From NCBI GenBank assembly GCA_903868285.1, contig CAIPUP010000094.1, positions 1-27,635 of the forward strand: a stretch of DNA of 27,635 nt, written 5' to 3'. A program made the position numbers and the translations under genes. The stretch comes from an uncultured beta proteobacterium (GTDB taxonomy: Bacteria > Pseudomonadota > Gammaproteobacteria > Burkholderiales > SG8-39). Positions within the stretch are counted from its first letter, which is position 1. Every line of letters begins with the position of its first letter. The notes under the pieces were generated by a model. That model ran no database searches. It worked only from the letters and a program-made list of their open reading frames with translations, and was not told the DNA's origin. Shown here one piece after another: positions 7,157 to 13,734 of the stretch.

Positions 7157-7738
7157 ATGCCCAAGATCGATCGTGCCAGCCTGATGCCGCTGGAAACCTA
7201 TGCCAAGGAACGCAATACCTTTCGCGCCAAGGTGATGGCGCATAAAAAGCATCGCCAGATTGCACTCGGTGCGCATCTGACGCTGAGTTTTGAAGATGAA
7301 CTCACCATGCGCTACCAGGTGCAGGAGATGCTGCGGGTCGAGCGCATCTTCGAAGAAGCCGGTATCCATGACGAGCTCGATGCCTACAACCCGCTTATCC
7401 CCGATGGCCGCAACTTCAAGGCCACCATGCTGCTGGAATATCCGGATGCGCAGGACCGCAAGCAAAAGCTCGCCGGCCTGATCGGCGTCGAGGACAAGGT
7501 CTGGGTGCAGGTCGAGGGTTGTGCCAAGGTCTATGCCATCGCCGATGAAGACCTGGAGCGCGAGAACGCGGAGAAAACCTCCTCGGTGCATTTCCTGCGC
7601 TTCGAGCTCACCGAAGAAATGGCGCGTTCGGCCAAGCATGGCGCAGCGCTGTCGGTCGGCGTGGACCATCCCAACTACACCACCCAGCGTCAGCTGGCCG
7701 ATGACGAGCGCAACGCCCTGGTGAGTGATCTGGCGTGA
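7157..7738 (+). CDS. DUF3501 family protein
   Basis: A 193-residue soluble protein recognised as DUF3501 from MPKIDRASLMPLETYAKER, LGAHLTLSFED, MRYQVQEMLRVERIFE and GRNFKATMLLEY. Its biochemical function is unknown. It is regularly found behind a rubrerythrin and a GlpC-like Fe-S protein, as here, which points to a shared task in peroxide or redox defence. It starts at the ATG at 7157 preceded by GGAG (7147-7150). There is a 100-nt gap after the Fe-S gene. Its TGA overlaps the GTG of the CNP1-like gene (GTGA at 7735-7738), so the two are translationally coupled. Confidence 0.9.
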   Translation: MPKIDRASLMPLETYAKERNTFRAKVMAHKKHRQIALGAHLTLSFEDELTMRYQVQEMLRVERIFEEAGIHDELDAYNPLIPDGRNFKATMLLEYPDAQDRKQKLAGLIGVEDKVWVQVEGCAKVYAIADEDLERENAEKTSSVHFLRFELTEEMARSAKHGAALSVGVDHPNYTTQRQLADDERNALVSDLA

Positions 7739-8364
7739 GCGTGCTTGCGCGGCTGGCCGATAGCGGGCCGTGGATGCAGCAGGCTCGGCGGCCTCAGGGC
7801 TTGCTGCAACCCTTGGCCTTATTGCTGCTTGCTGCCAGCGGCGCGCTCTGCCAGCCTGTCCTGGCGCAGTCCTCGCGCTTTGACAACGGCTACACCCCGC
7901 CGACCGAGGAGGTCATCGTCGAGGACCTGGAGCCGGCCTTGCCGGCTTTCCCCGACAACGCCAACCTGGTGCGCTTCGATGCTGGCGCGGCGACTGGCTT
8001 CAGTTTTTATATCGATGTCAGCTCCGTTAGCCTGGGCAAAGACAACATCGTGCGCTACGTACTGGTGGCGCGCAGTGGTGCAGGAGCGCTCAACATCAGC
8101 TTTGAGGGCATCCGCTGCGGCGCAGGTCAACGTGAGCGCAAGCTGTACGCCTTTGGCCGCGTCGGCGCGGGCTGGAGTCGGGCTCGGCGTATCGAATGGC
8201 AAACCATTCTGGGCAACGCCGCCAATCGTCAGCATGCCGAGCTGGCCGATGAATATTTCTGTCCCGGTGGAATTTTGCGGCGTGGTGTCGGCCTGATGCA
8301 GGAGGCGATCCGTCGTCAGGGCAGGCTGCCCGAGGCGCCGGTGCTTCCGCAAAAAACACAATAA
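7735..8364 (+). CDS. CNP1-like family exported protein
   Basis: A 209-residue protein with a signal peptide ending near VLAQS and a mature domain of the CNP1-like family (PF08750 type): LPAFPDNANLVRF, FYIDVSSVSLGKDNIVRY, ISFEGIRCG, KLYAFGR, ANRQHAELADEYFCPGG. Function is unknown; it is expected in the periplasm. The GTG at 7735 overlaps the DUF3501 stop. An in-frame ATG at 7774 would give a signal peptide of more normal length (about 32 residues), so either start is possible. In betaproteobacteria this gene usually lies between proB and rppH. Here it is convergent with proB with 20 nt between stops, and the rubrerythrin cassette separates it from rppH. Confidence 0.87.
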   Translation: MSVLARLADSGPWMQQARRPQGLLQPLALLLLAASGALCQPVLAQSSRFDNGYTPPTEEVIVEDLEPALPAFPDNANLVRFDAGAATGFSFYIDVSSVSLGKDNIVRYVLVARSGAGALNISFEGIRCGAGQRERKLYAFGRVGAGWSRARRIEWQTILGNAANRQHAELADEYFCPGGILRRGVGLMQEAIRRQGRLPEAPVLPQKTQ

Positions 8365-8384
8365 AAACAATAACTTATATGTAC

Positions 8385-9521
8385 TTAGAGCAGTACCAGG
8401 TTGTCGCGGTGTATGAGTTCCTGCTCCTCGACATAGCCCAGCAGGGTTTCGATCTCGGCTGAGCCTCGACCGGCTATCCGGCGTGCGTCCTGGGCCGGGT
8501 AATTCACCAGCCCGCGAGCGATTTCGCGTCCCTCGGCATCCAGGCAACTCACCACTTCGCCGCGGCTGAATTCGCCCACGACCTCGCGCACGCCGATCGG
8601 CAGCAGGCTCTTGCCTCCCGAGCGCAAGGCGCGCGCGGCACCTTCGTCCAGACGCAAGCGTCCGGCCACCTGCAGATGATCGGCCAGCCATTGCTTGCGT
8701 GCGGCCAGCGGTGTGGTCTGTGCCATCAGGCGTGTGCCAAGGTTCTCACCGGCGACGATACGCTGCAGCACATCCGGCTCATGGCCCGAGGCGATGGCGG
8801 TGTGCGCACCGCTGCGGGCGGCGCGCTTGGCGGCGATCACCTTGGTGATCATGCCGCCACGGGCGATCTGTGAGCCGGCACCACCGGCCATGCGCTCAAG
8901 TGCCGGGTCGCCAGCGATGGCGGTTGACAGTAGCTGCGCCTGCGGATCGCTGCGCGGATCGGCGCTGTATAGCCCGGCCTGATCGGTCAGTATCACCAGC
9001 CAGTCGGCCTCGATCAGGTTGGTCACCATTGCGCCCAGGGTGTCGTTGTCGCCGAAACGGATCTCATCGGTGACCACGGTGTCGTTCTCGTTGATGATGG
9101 GTATCACGCCCAGGGCCAGCAAGGTCAGCAGGGTGGAGCGGGCATTCAGGTAGCGCTGACGGTCGGCCAGGTCGGCATGGGTGAGCAGAATCTGCGCGGT
9201 GTTGAGCGCATGCGCGCGAAAGCAGGATTCGTAGACCTGCACCAGACCCATCTGACCCACCGCCGCCGCTGCCTGCAGCTCGTGCATGGCGTCCGGCCGG
9301 CGGCTCCAGTTCAGGCGCTGCATGCCCTCGGCGATAGCGCCACTGGAGACCAGCACCACTTCATGTCCCTGTGCCCGCAGCGCGGCAATTTGTCCCGCCC
9401 AGTTGGCGATGGCTTGGCGATCCAGGCCACGCCCACCGTCAGTGACCAGCGAGCTGCCCACCTTGACCACCAGTCGCAGCGATTTAGGCGAGTTCACGTC
9501 GGTCGATCGATCAGTGCTCAT
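8385..9521 (-). CDS. proB: glutamate 5-kinase
   Basis: First step of proline synthesis: ATP-dependent phosphorylation of L-glutamate to glutamyl 5-phosphate. The 378-residue protein has an amino-acid-kinase domain (LVVKVGSSLVTDGG at about residues 17-30, VLVSSGAIAEGM, PIINENDTVVTDEIRFGDNDTL, LTDQAGLY, GGMITKVIAAKRA) and a C-terminal PUA domain from about residue 280 (GRLRLDEGAARAL, LLPIGVREVVGEFSRGEVVSC). I chose the ATG at 9521 because the family begins just before RLVVKVGSS. The frame is open for 48 more codons, but these are only obg read out of frame. The start overlaps the obg stop by 11 nt, so the two are probably co-translated. Confidence 0.95.
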   Translation of the reverse strand: MSTDRSTDVNSPKSLRLVVKVGSSLVTDGGRGLDRQAIANWAGQIAALRAQGHEVVLVSSGAIAEGMQRLNWSRRPDAMHELQAAAAVGQMGLVQVYESCFRAHALNTAQILLTHADLADRQRYLNARSTLLTLLALGVIPIINENDTVVTDEIRFGDNDTLGAMVTNLIEADWLVILTDQAGLYSADPRSDPQAQLLSTAIAGDPALERMAGGAGSQIARGGMITKVIAAKRAARSGAHTAIASGHEPDVLQRIVAGENLGTRLMAQTTPLAARKQWLADHLQVAGRLRLDEGAARALRSGGKSLLPIGVREVVGEFSRGEVVSCLDAEGREIARGLVNYPAQDARRIAGRGSAEIETLLGYVEEQELIHRDNLVLL

Positions 9522-10644
9522 GCCCGGCTCCGCCGACCTCGGTGACCTCGGTGACCTGGGTGGGCTCGGTGAAAGGGGCTCGTGCCGTGGTGTCCGCCTC
9601 CAGTGCTTCCAGCGCCAGCCCCTGCTTGCGGACCTCGTCCGACTCCAGGAACTCCATCGCGGCAAAGCTCAGCTCGCGGCAGCCGGTGCCGCTCACGGCC
9701 GAGATGGCGAACCACGGGCCACGCCAGCGCAGCGATTTGATCAGCTTGGCACAGGCCGCTTCGCGTTCATCTTCCGGCAGCAGATCGACCTTGTTGATCA
9801 CCAGCCAGCGCGGTTTGCGATGCAGTGCCGGATCGTATTTCTTGAGCTCGGCCACGATGGCGCGCGCATCACGTGCCGGACTGGCCGAAGGGTCAAGCGG
9901 GGCGATGTCCACCAAATGCAGCAGCAGCTTGGTACGACTGAGGTGGCGTAAGAACTGATGGCCGAGTCCGGCGCCTTCGGCCGCGCCCTCGATCAGTCCG
10001 GGGATGTCTGCCACGACAAAGCTGCGCTCGGTATCCACCCGTACCACACCCAGCTGCGGGCTGAGAGTGGTGAAGGGGTAGTCCGCCACCTTGGGTCGGG
10101 CGCTGGAGACAGCGCGCACAAAGGTCGACTTGCCGGCATTGGGCAGTCCGAGCAGGCCGACGTCGGCCAGCACGCGCAGTTCCAGCTGCAGTTCGCGCTG
10201 CTCGCCCGGTTCGCCCGGTGTGTTCTGGCGTGGGGCGCGATTGGTACTGGACTTGAAGTTGATATTGCCCATGCCGCCACGTCCGCCACGCGCCAGCAAA
10301 AAGCTGTCGCCATGCCGGGCCATGTCGGCGATGACTTTGCCGCTGTGATAGTCGTGCACCACAGTACCCACCGGCACGCGCAGATGGATGTCTTCGGCAC
10401 CATGGCCATTACACTGCCGGCCGCGGCCCTTTTCACCATTCTTGGCGCGGTGCACGCGCGAGAAGCGAAAGTCGATGAGCGTGTTGATGTTGCGATCGGC
10501 GTGCGCCCAGATGCTGCCGCCGCGCCCGCCGTCACCACCATCCGGGCCGCCGCGCGGAATGTATTTCTCGCGCCGGAACGACACAGCACCATCACCGCCC
10601 TTGCCGGCGATCACTTCGATACGCGCTTCGTCAATGAATTTCAT
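9511..10644 (-). CDS. obg: Obg GTPase, ribosome assembly and stress
   Basis: Conserved GTPase (CgtA/ObgE) acting in 50S assembly and the stringent response. The 377-residue protein has the glycine-rich Obg fold (residues 1-158, e.g. VIAGKGGDGAVSFRREK and GPDGGDGGRGG). The G domain follows with P-loop GLPNAGKS (166-173), the FTTLSP switch (191-196), DIPG (213-216), NKVD (284-287) and SAVSG. The C-terminal tail (TQVTEVTEVGG) is encoded by a 9-bp tandem repeat. A second 9-bp array occupies the ribosome-binding region before the ATG at 10644, and no ordinary Shine-Dalgarno sequence is visible there. A terminator (10734-10769) separates obg from rpmA, so obg-proB probably has its own promoter in the short gap. 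Confidence 0.96.
   Translation of the reverse strand: MKFIDEARIEVIAGKGGDGAVSFRREKYIPRGGPDGGDGGRGGSIWAHADRNINTLIDFRFSRVHRAKNGEKGRGRQCNGHGAEDIHLRVPVGTVVHDYHSGKVIADMARHGDSFLLARGGRGGMGNINFKSSTNRAPRQNTPGEPGEQRELQLELRVLADVGLLGLPNAGKSTFVRAVSSARPKVADYPFTTLSPQLGVVRVDTERSFVVADIPGLIEGAAEGAGLGHQFLRHLSRTKLLLHLVDIAPLDPSASPARDARAIVAELKKYDPALHRKPRWLVINKVDLLPEDEREAACAKLIKSLRWRGPWFAISAVSGTGCRELSFAAMEFLESDEVRKQGLALEALEADTTARAPFTEPTQVTEVTEVGGAGHEH
9535..9570. repeat. 9-bp tandem repeat, 4 copies, in the obg 3' end
   Basis: Units GACCTCGGT at 9535-9543 and 9544-9552 are identical, followed by two diverged copies (9553-9561, 9562-9570). In obg they encode repeats of the type (T)EV-TEV, so they add three residues per copy to the tail. 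Confidence 0.7.
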
Positions 10645-10648
10645 GGGC

Positions 10649-10693
10649 GATCTGTCCGATCTGTCCGAACTGTCCGAACTGTCCGAACCGTCT
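10649..10693. repeat. 9-bp tandem repeat, 5 copies, immediately upstream of obg
   Basis: Units on the plus strand are GATCTGTCC twice, GAACTGTCC twice and GAACCGTCT. The array begins 5 nt before the obg start codon, so on the mRNA each unit reads GGACAGAUC or GGACAGUUC and supplies the only purine-rich stretch in the ribosome-binding region. Confidence 0.85.
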
Positions 10694-10733
10694 AATTCTT
10701 CGGGTGGTAGGGATCATGCAGCTTATGGGTGCT

Positions 10734-10769
10734 GAAAACAAAAAGGCCCTATCACAGGGATAGGGCCTT
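10734..10769 (-). terminator. rho-independent terminator after rplU-rpmA
   Basis: A perfect 11-bp stem AAGGCCCTATC/GATAGGGCCTT (10743-10753 with 10759-10769, 5-nt loop) is followed on the minus strand by TTTTTGTTTT. It ends the ribosomal protein operon before obg. Confidence 0.9.
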
Positions 10770-10842
10770 CTCGGTTGGTGCCAGGGCTTGCGATCCGGCA
10801 TGCGAACCAGCGGGACCAGCGCGAAGCTAGTCCGTGCGAAAA

Positions 10843-11112
10843 CTAGGCCGCAACGCTGACCGGAACGATGCTGACGGTGCTCTTGCGTGCCGCGCCCTTG
10901 ACCGCGAATTGCACGATGCCGGTGACACGGGCAAACAGCGTGTGGTCCTTGCCGATGCCGACATTCTGGCCCGGGTGGAACTGGGTGCCACGCTGGCGAA
11001 CGATGATGGTACCGGCATTGATGGTCTGACCGCCGTAGCGCTTGACGCCCAGGCGTTTCGATTCGGAGTCGCGACCGTTACGGGAACTGCCGCCCGCTTT
11101 TTTGTGTGCCAT
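10843..11112 (-). CDS. rpmA: 50S ribosomal protein L27
   Basis: Ribosomal protein at the peptidyl transferase centre. The 89-residue protein starts MAHKKAGGSSRNGRDSESKR and has GVKRYGGQTINAGTIIVRQRGT and a Gly/His-rich centre, all standard for L27. The ATG at 11112 is preceded on the minus strand by AGGGGA. It follows rplU by 63 nt and precedes the operon terminator. The sequence before its start contains AAGCTTCAGG, shared with the starts of two unrelated genes in this window. Confidence 0.98.
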   Translation of the reverse strand: MAHKKAGGSSRNGRDSESKRLGVKRYGGQTINAGTIIVRQRGTQFHPGQNVGIGKDHTLFARVTGIVQFAVKGAARKSTVSIVPVSVAA

Positions 11113-11175
11113 GGTGATTTCCCCTGAAGCTTAGAAAACTAAAGAATGACGGCGTGCCTGCACACGCCGGCGTGT

Positions 11176-11487
11176 TCAGGCATTGATGCCGGTGATTTCG
11201 ATTTCGGTGAAGCGCTGGCGATGGCCTTGGGTCTTCTTGTAGTGCTTGCGCCGGCGCATCTTGAAAATCATGACCTTGTCGCCCAGGCCGTGCGCGACCA
11301 CCTTGGCATGTACCGAAGCGCCGGCCAGCATCGGCGTGCCGATCTTCACCGTCTCGCCGGAACCAACGGCCAGAACCTGATCGATCACCAGCTCCGAGCC
11401 AACGCCAGCTTCCAGTTTCTCGATCTTGAGTTTTTCACCCGCTGCAACTTTGTACTGCTTGCCGCCGGTTTTGATGACTGCGTACAT
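11176..11487 (-). CDS. rplU: 50S ribosomal protein L21
   Basis: Ribosomal protein of the large subunit. The 103-residue length is the same as in E. coli when translation starts at the ATG at 11487 (MYAVIKTGGKQYKV). An in-frame ATG 18 codons upstream is not supported by the family. GGAG lies before the chosen start. Signatures seen are the C-terminal KMRRRKHYKKTQGHRQ and the ITGINA end. It is first in the rplU-rpmA operon. Its 125-nt leader, counted from the promoter at 11612-11641, carries a regular 13-bp repeat. Confidence 0.98.
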   Translation of the reverse strand: MYAVIKTGGKQYKVAAGEKLKIEKLEAGVGSELVIDQVLAVGSGETVKIGTPMLAGASVHAKVVAHGLGDKVMIFKMRRRKHYKKTQGHRQRFTEIEITGINA

Positions 11488-11551
11488 GATGAACTCCGTG
11501 GTGTGGGAGCGAGCCGGATACGCACGAAACACGTGCGGCATATCCTGGGTG

Positions 11552-11600
11552 CTGATCCCCGGGGCCTGTCCCCGAATCTGATTCCCGGGACTGATTCCCG
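11552..11600. repeat. 13-bp tandem repeat, 4 copies, in the rplU leader
   Basis: Four 10-nt cores spaced exactly 13 bp apart: 11552-11561, 11565-11574, 11578-11587 and 11591-11600. The last two are identical (CTGATTCCCG on the plus strand, CGGGAATCAG in the mRNA). The others read CCTGTCCCCG and CTGATCCCCG. The array begins about 5 nt after the predicted transcription start of rplU and ends 64 nt before its start codon. Confidence 0.8.
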
Positions 11601-11611
11601 AAAAGCCGGCA

Positions 11612-11641
11612 AGTATACATGGGAAGGGTTTCGGCCGTCAA
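11612..11641 (-). promoter_or_regulatory. sigma70 promoter of rplU-rpmA
   Basis: On the minus strand TTGACG (11641-11636) and TATACT (11617-11612) are separated by 18 bp, each one mismatch from consensus. Transcription would start near 11605. The -35 end is 8 bp from the ATG at 11649 used here for ispB. Confidence 0.72.
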
Positions 11642-11648
11642 AGCGTCC

Positions 11649-12761
11649 ATGCTATCCTCGTCGTTCCGCTCTTCCTCCCGCTGCTGCACGGCATCGGACG
11701 TGGCCAGTCTGTCGCCTTCGGCATTGCGCCCCCGACCTGACGCGGCAGTGATCCCACGGCCCGTAAGCGCTCACCACAAATTACTGAAAACTTTGCAAGT
11801 TCAAGCACTTAGAGAATTATTGCGGCCCGACATGGAGGCCGTAGACGCCGTCATCCGGCAGCGCCTGCATTCGGACGTGGCGCTGGTGGGCAGCGTGGCC
11901 GATCACATCATTGGCAGTGGCGGCAAGCGTCTGCGGCCAGCCCTGGTGCTGCTGTCGGCCGGCGCGCTGGGTTTGCGCGGCGAGGCCTGCCATGTGCTGG
12001 CGGCGGTGGTGGAATTTATTCATACCGCGACCTTGCTACACGACGATGTGGTGGACGAATCCGCACTGCGCCGTGGCCGTCAGACTGCCAATGCTGCCTA
12101 CGGCAATGCCGCCAGCGTGCTGGTGGGCGATTTCCTCTACTCGCGTTCATTCCAGATGATGGTCGGCCTGCGCAATATGCGGGTGATGGAAGTGCTGTCC
12201 GATGCCACCAATCTGATTGCCGAGGGTGAGGTGCTGCAGCTGCTGAATGCCCGCAATGCCGACATCAGCGAGGCGCAGTACCTGGAAGTGATACAGCGCA
12301 AGACCGCACGCCTGTTCGAGGCGGCAGCGCAGCTGGGTGCAATCCAGGCCGGGGCAGCGGCGGCGATGGAACAAGCCCTGGCAGCCTATGGCATGCATCT
12401 GGGTACGGCCTTCCAGCTCATTGACGATGTGCTGGATTACTCCGGTGACCTGGAGGTCATCGGTAAAAATCTCGGTGATGATCTGCGCGAAGGCAAGGCC
12501 ACCCTGCCGTTGATTCATGTCATGCGCCATGGCCAGCCGAACCAGGCCGAGCTGGTGCGCCAGGCCATCATTGGTAGCGCCGAGCCGGATTTTCTGCGGG
12601 TGCGTGAGGCCATCCTCGCCACTGGCGCGCTCGACTATGCGCGCGACTGTGCTCGCAACGAGGCCAGGCTGGCAGCGCAGGCGATCGAAGTGTTGCCGCC
12701 ATCGCCATACCGTCAGTGCATGCTGGATCTGGCGCGCTTCGCGGTAGAGCGGGACTACTGA
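11649..12761 (+). CDS. ispB: octaprenyl (polyprenyl) diphosphate synthase
   Basis: Makes the all-trans polyprenyl diphosphate tail of ubiquinone. It has the trans-prenyltransferase fold with GSGGKRLRPAL, the first Asp-rich motif LLHDDVVDE (D132, D133, D136 from this start), the second LIDDVLDYSGD (D259, D260, D263), and GKNLGDDLREGKATLPLI. The start is uncertain. The family usually begins only about 12-15 residues before DMEAVDAVIRQRL, which would fit a TTG at 11793 or a GTG at 11748. The ATGs at 11649 and 11619 add a low-complexity Ser/Arg-rich extension, and the latter lies inside the rplU promoter. No candidate has a clear Shine-Dalgarno sequence. It is divergent from rplU, as in many proteobacteria. 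Confidence 0.93.
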   Translation: MLSSSFRSSSRCCTASDVASLSPSALRPRPDAAVIPRPVSAHHKLLKTLQVQALRELLRPDMEAVDAVIRQRLHSDVALVGSVADHIIGSGGKRLRPALVLLSAGALGLRGEACHVLAAVVEFIHTATLLHDDVVDESALRRGRQTANAAYGNAASVLVGDFLYSRSFQMMVGLRNMRVMEVLSDATNLIAEGEVLQLLNARNADISEAQYLEVIQRKTARLFEAAAQLGAIQAGAAAAMEQALAAYGMHLGTAFQLIDDVLDYSGDLEVIGKNLGDDLREGKATLPLIHVMRHGQPNQAELVRQAIIGSAEPDFLRVREAILATGALDYARDCARNEARLAAQAIEVLPPSPYRQCMLDLARFAVERDY

Positions 12762-12815
12762 GCGCGGTCAATTGCTGTTGCGGCGGGAGCGGGACGCAGT
12801 GCTATCGATGTTTAA

Positions 12816-12845
12816 GCAATGGTTTATCAGGCAACGGTTTATTCA
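12816..12845. repeat. 15-bp imperfect direct repeat before the ComEA-like gene
   Basis: GCAATGGTTTATCAG (12816-12830) is followed directly by GCAACGGTTTATTCA (12831-12845), with 11 of 15 bases the same. It ends 21 nt before the start codon of the next gene. Confidence 0.55.
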
Positions 12846-12866
12846 ACGCTAAGAGGGGAGTGCAGC

Positions 12867-13214
12867 ATGGAAAAGCGAATAACCATAGTCCAGTGGATGC
12901 TGGCGATCACGGCAGCCGGGTTGATGGCTGTCGCCGGCGTGGCGTCGGCAGCCGACAAGGATGCCAAGGATACAAAGGCGGCCAAGGTCGAAGCCAAGGT
13001 CGAAACCAAGGCCGAAAACAAGGCCGAGGACAAGATCGACATCAATCGCGCCAGTGCCGATGAGTTGCGCAAGATCGACGGTATCGGCGAAGCGCGCTCG
13101 GCTGCGATCATCAAGGGGCGGCCTTATCGCAGCAAGGATGAGCTGGTCAGCAAGAACATCATTCCCAAGGCCGTGTACGACAAGATCAAGGAGCGCATTA
13201 TTGCCAAGCAGTAA
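12867..13214 (+). CDS. exported helix-hairpin-helix protein, ComEA-like
   Basis: A 115-residue protein: signal peptide (residues 1-29, ending GVASAAD), a charged Lys/Ala/Glu linker (30-57), then a helix-hairpin-helix pair of the ComEA type (IDINRASADELRKIDGIGEARSAAII, with the GIGEARA-like hairpin at 72-80, and KDELVSKNIIPKAVYDKI). ComEA proteins bind double-stranded DNA in the periplasm during uptake. Short members like this one are widespread in betaproteobacteria, and a DNA-uptake role is inferred only. GGGGAG lies before the ATG at 12867. The linker is encoded by four 12-bp repeats (12981-13028: KVEA, KVET, KAEN, KAED). A terminator follows. Confidence 0.87.
   Translation: MEKRITIVQWMLAITAAGLMAVAGVASAADKDAKDTKAAKVEAKVETKAENKAEDKIDINRASADELRKIDGIGEARSAAIIKGRPYRSKDELVSKNIIPKAVYDKIKERIIAKQ
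12981..13028. repeat. 12-bp coding tandem repeat, 4 copies, in the ComEA-like linker
   Basis: GCCAAGGTCGAA occurs twice exactly (12981-12992, 12993-13004), followed by two variants. It encodes a run of x-K-(V/A)-E units between the signal peptide and the DNA-binding domain. Confidence 0.75.
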
Positions 13215-13234
13215 GTGATTGCTGACGGGCAGCG

Positions 13235-13263
13235 CAAAAAAAACGGCGGGTTACCCCGCCGTT
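13235..13263. terminator. bidirectional terminator between the ComEA-like and cytochrome c genes
   Basis: Stem AACGGCGGG/CCCGCCGTT (13242-13250 with 13255-13263) with a 4-nt loop. The run of eight A residues before it becomes a T-tract on the minus strand, so it is strongest for the cytochrome c gene. The plus-strand side is followed only by GTCATTT. Confidence 0.82.
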
Positions 13264-13288
13264 GTCATTTATGCTGGACCGAGGATGT

Positions 13289-13693
13289 TTACTGATTCAG
13301 CAGCGGAATGCTCTTGTAGTCCGGTCCTTTGGGGATAGACGCCAGATAGGCGTGGATATCGGCCAGATCCTGTTTTGACAAGATGTGCTGGTAATACGGC
13401 GGCATCGTGCCTTTGGTGTTGCGCAGAAACACCTCCATGAAGGCCAGCGGCTTGGGGTCGGGTGCCAGTTTCGGACCGGTGATGGCGCTGCCCTGGCCCT
13501 GGAAGCCATGACACTGCCAGCAGCCGTGTTTGACATAGCCTTCCTTGCCTTTTTCTGCCGACTGCGCACTGGCTGCGCCACCGAAGGCGAGCAGTGCAAT
13601 GGCAAAGCCAAGGTTCAGCCCGAGGCCGATAAAACGCGATGCACGCTTGCTGCGTGCTTGATGGGTCGTTGCATGCATGTTGTGGATTCCCAT
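13289..13693 (-). CDS. class I cytochrome c, periplasmic
   Basis: A 134-residue monohaem c-type cytochrome. The signal peptide ends near GGAASAQ (cleavage about residue 43). The haem site is C58-W-Q-C61-H62, and TMPPY with M97 is the likely sixth ligand, followed by the C-terminal helix LSKQDLADIHAYLASIP. It should work in the periplasm as an electron carrier. The start may be the ATG at 13693 or the in-frame ATG at 13678; both leave the signal intact. It lies 41 nt behind the thiamine-diphosphate enzyme gene on the same strand, ahead of a strong terminator, so the two most likely form one transcript. That suggests it takes electrons from that enzyme. Confidence 0.92.
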   Translation of the reverse strand: MGIHNMHATTHQARSKRASRFIGLGLNLGFAIALLAFGGAASAQSAEKGKEGYVKHGCWQCHGFQGQGSAITGPKLAPDPKPLAFMEVFLRNTKGTMPPYYQHILSKQDLADIHAYLASIPKGPDYKSIPLLNQ

Positions 13694-13734
13694 GATGTGT
13701 TTACCGATGCTGGATCGCTGACGATGCCGGCCGC

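Noticed and set aside
9522..9665. 48-codon N-terminal extension of proB
   Set aside because: It is the obg 3' end read in another frame, Arg/Ser/Pro-rich and absent from the family.
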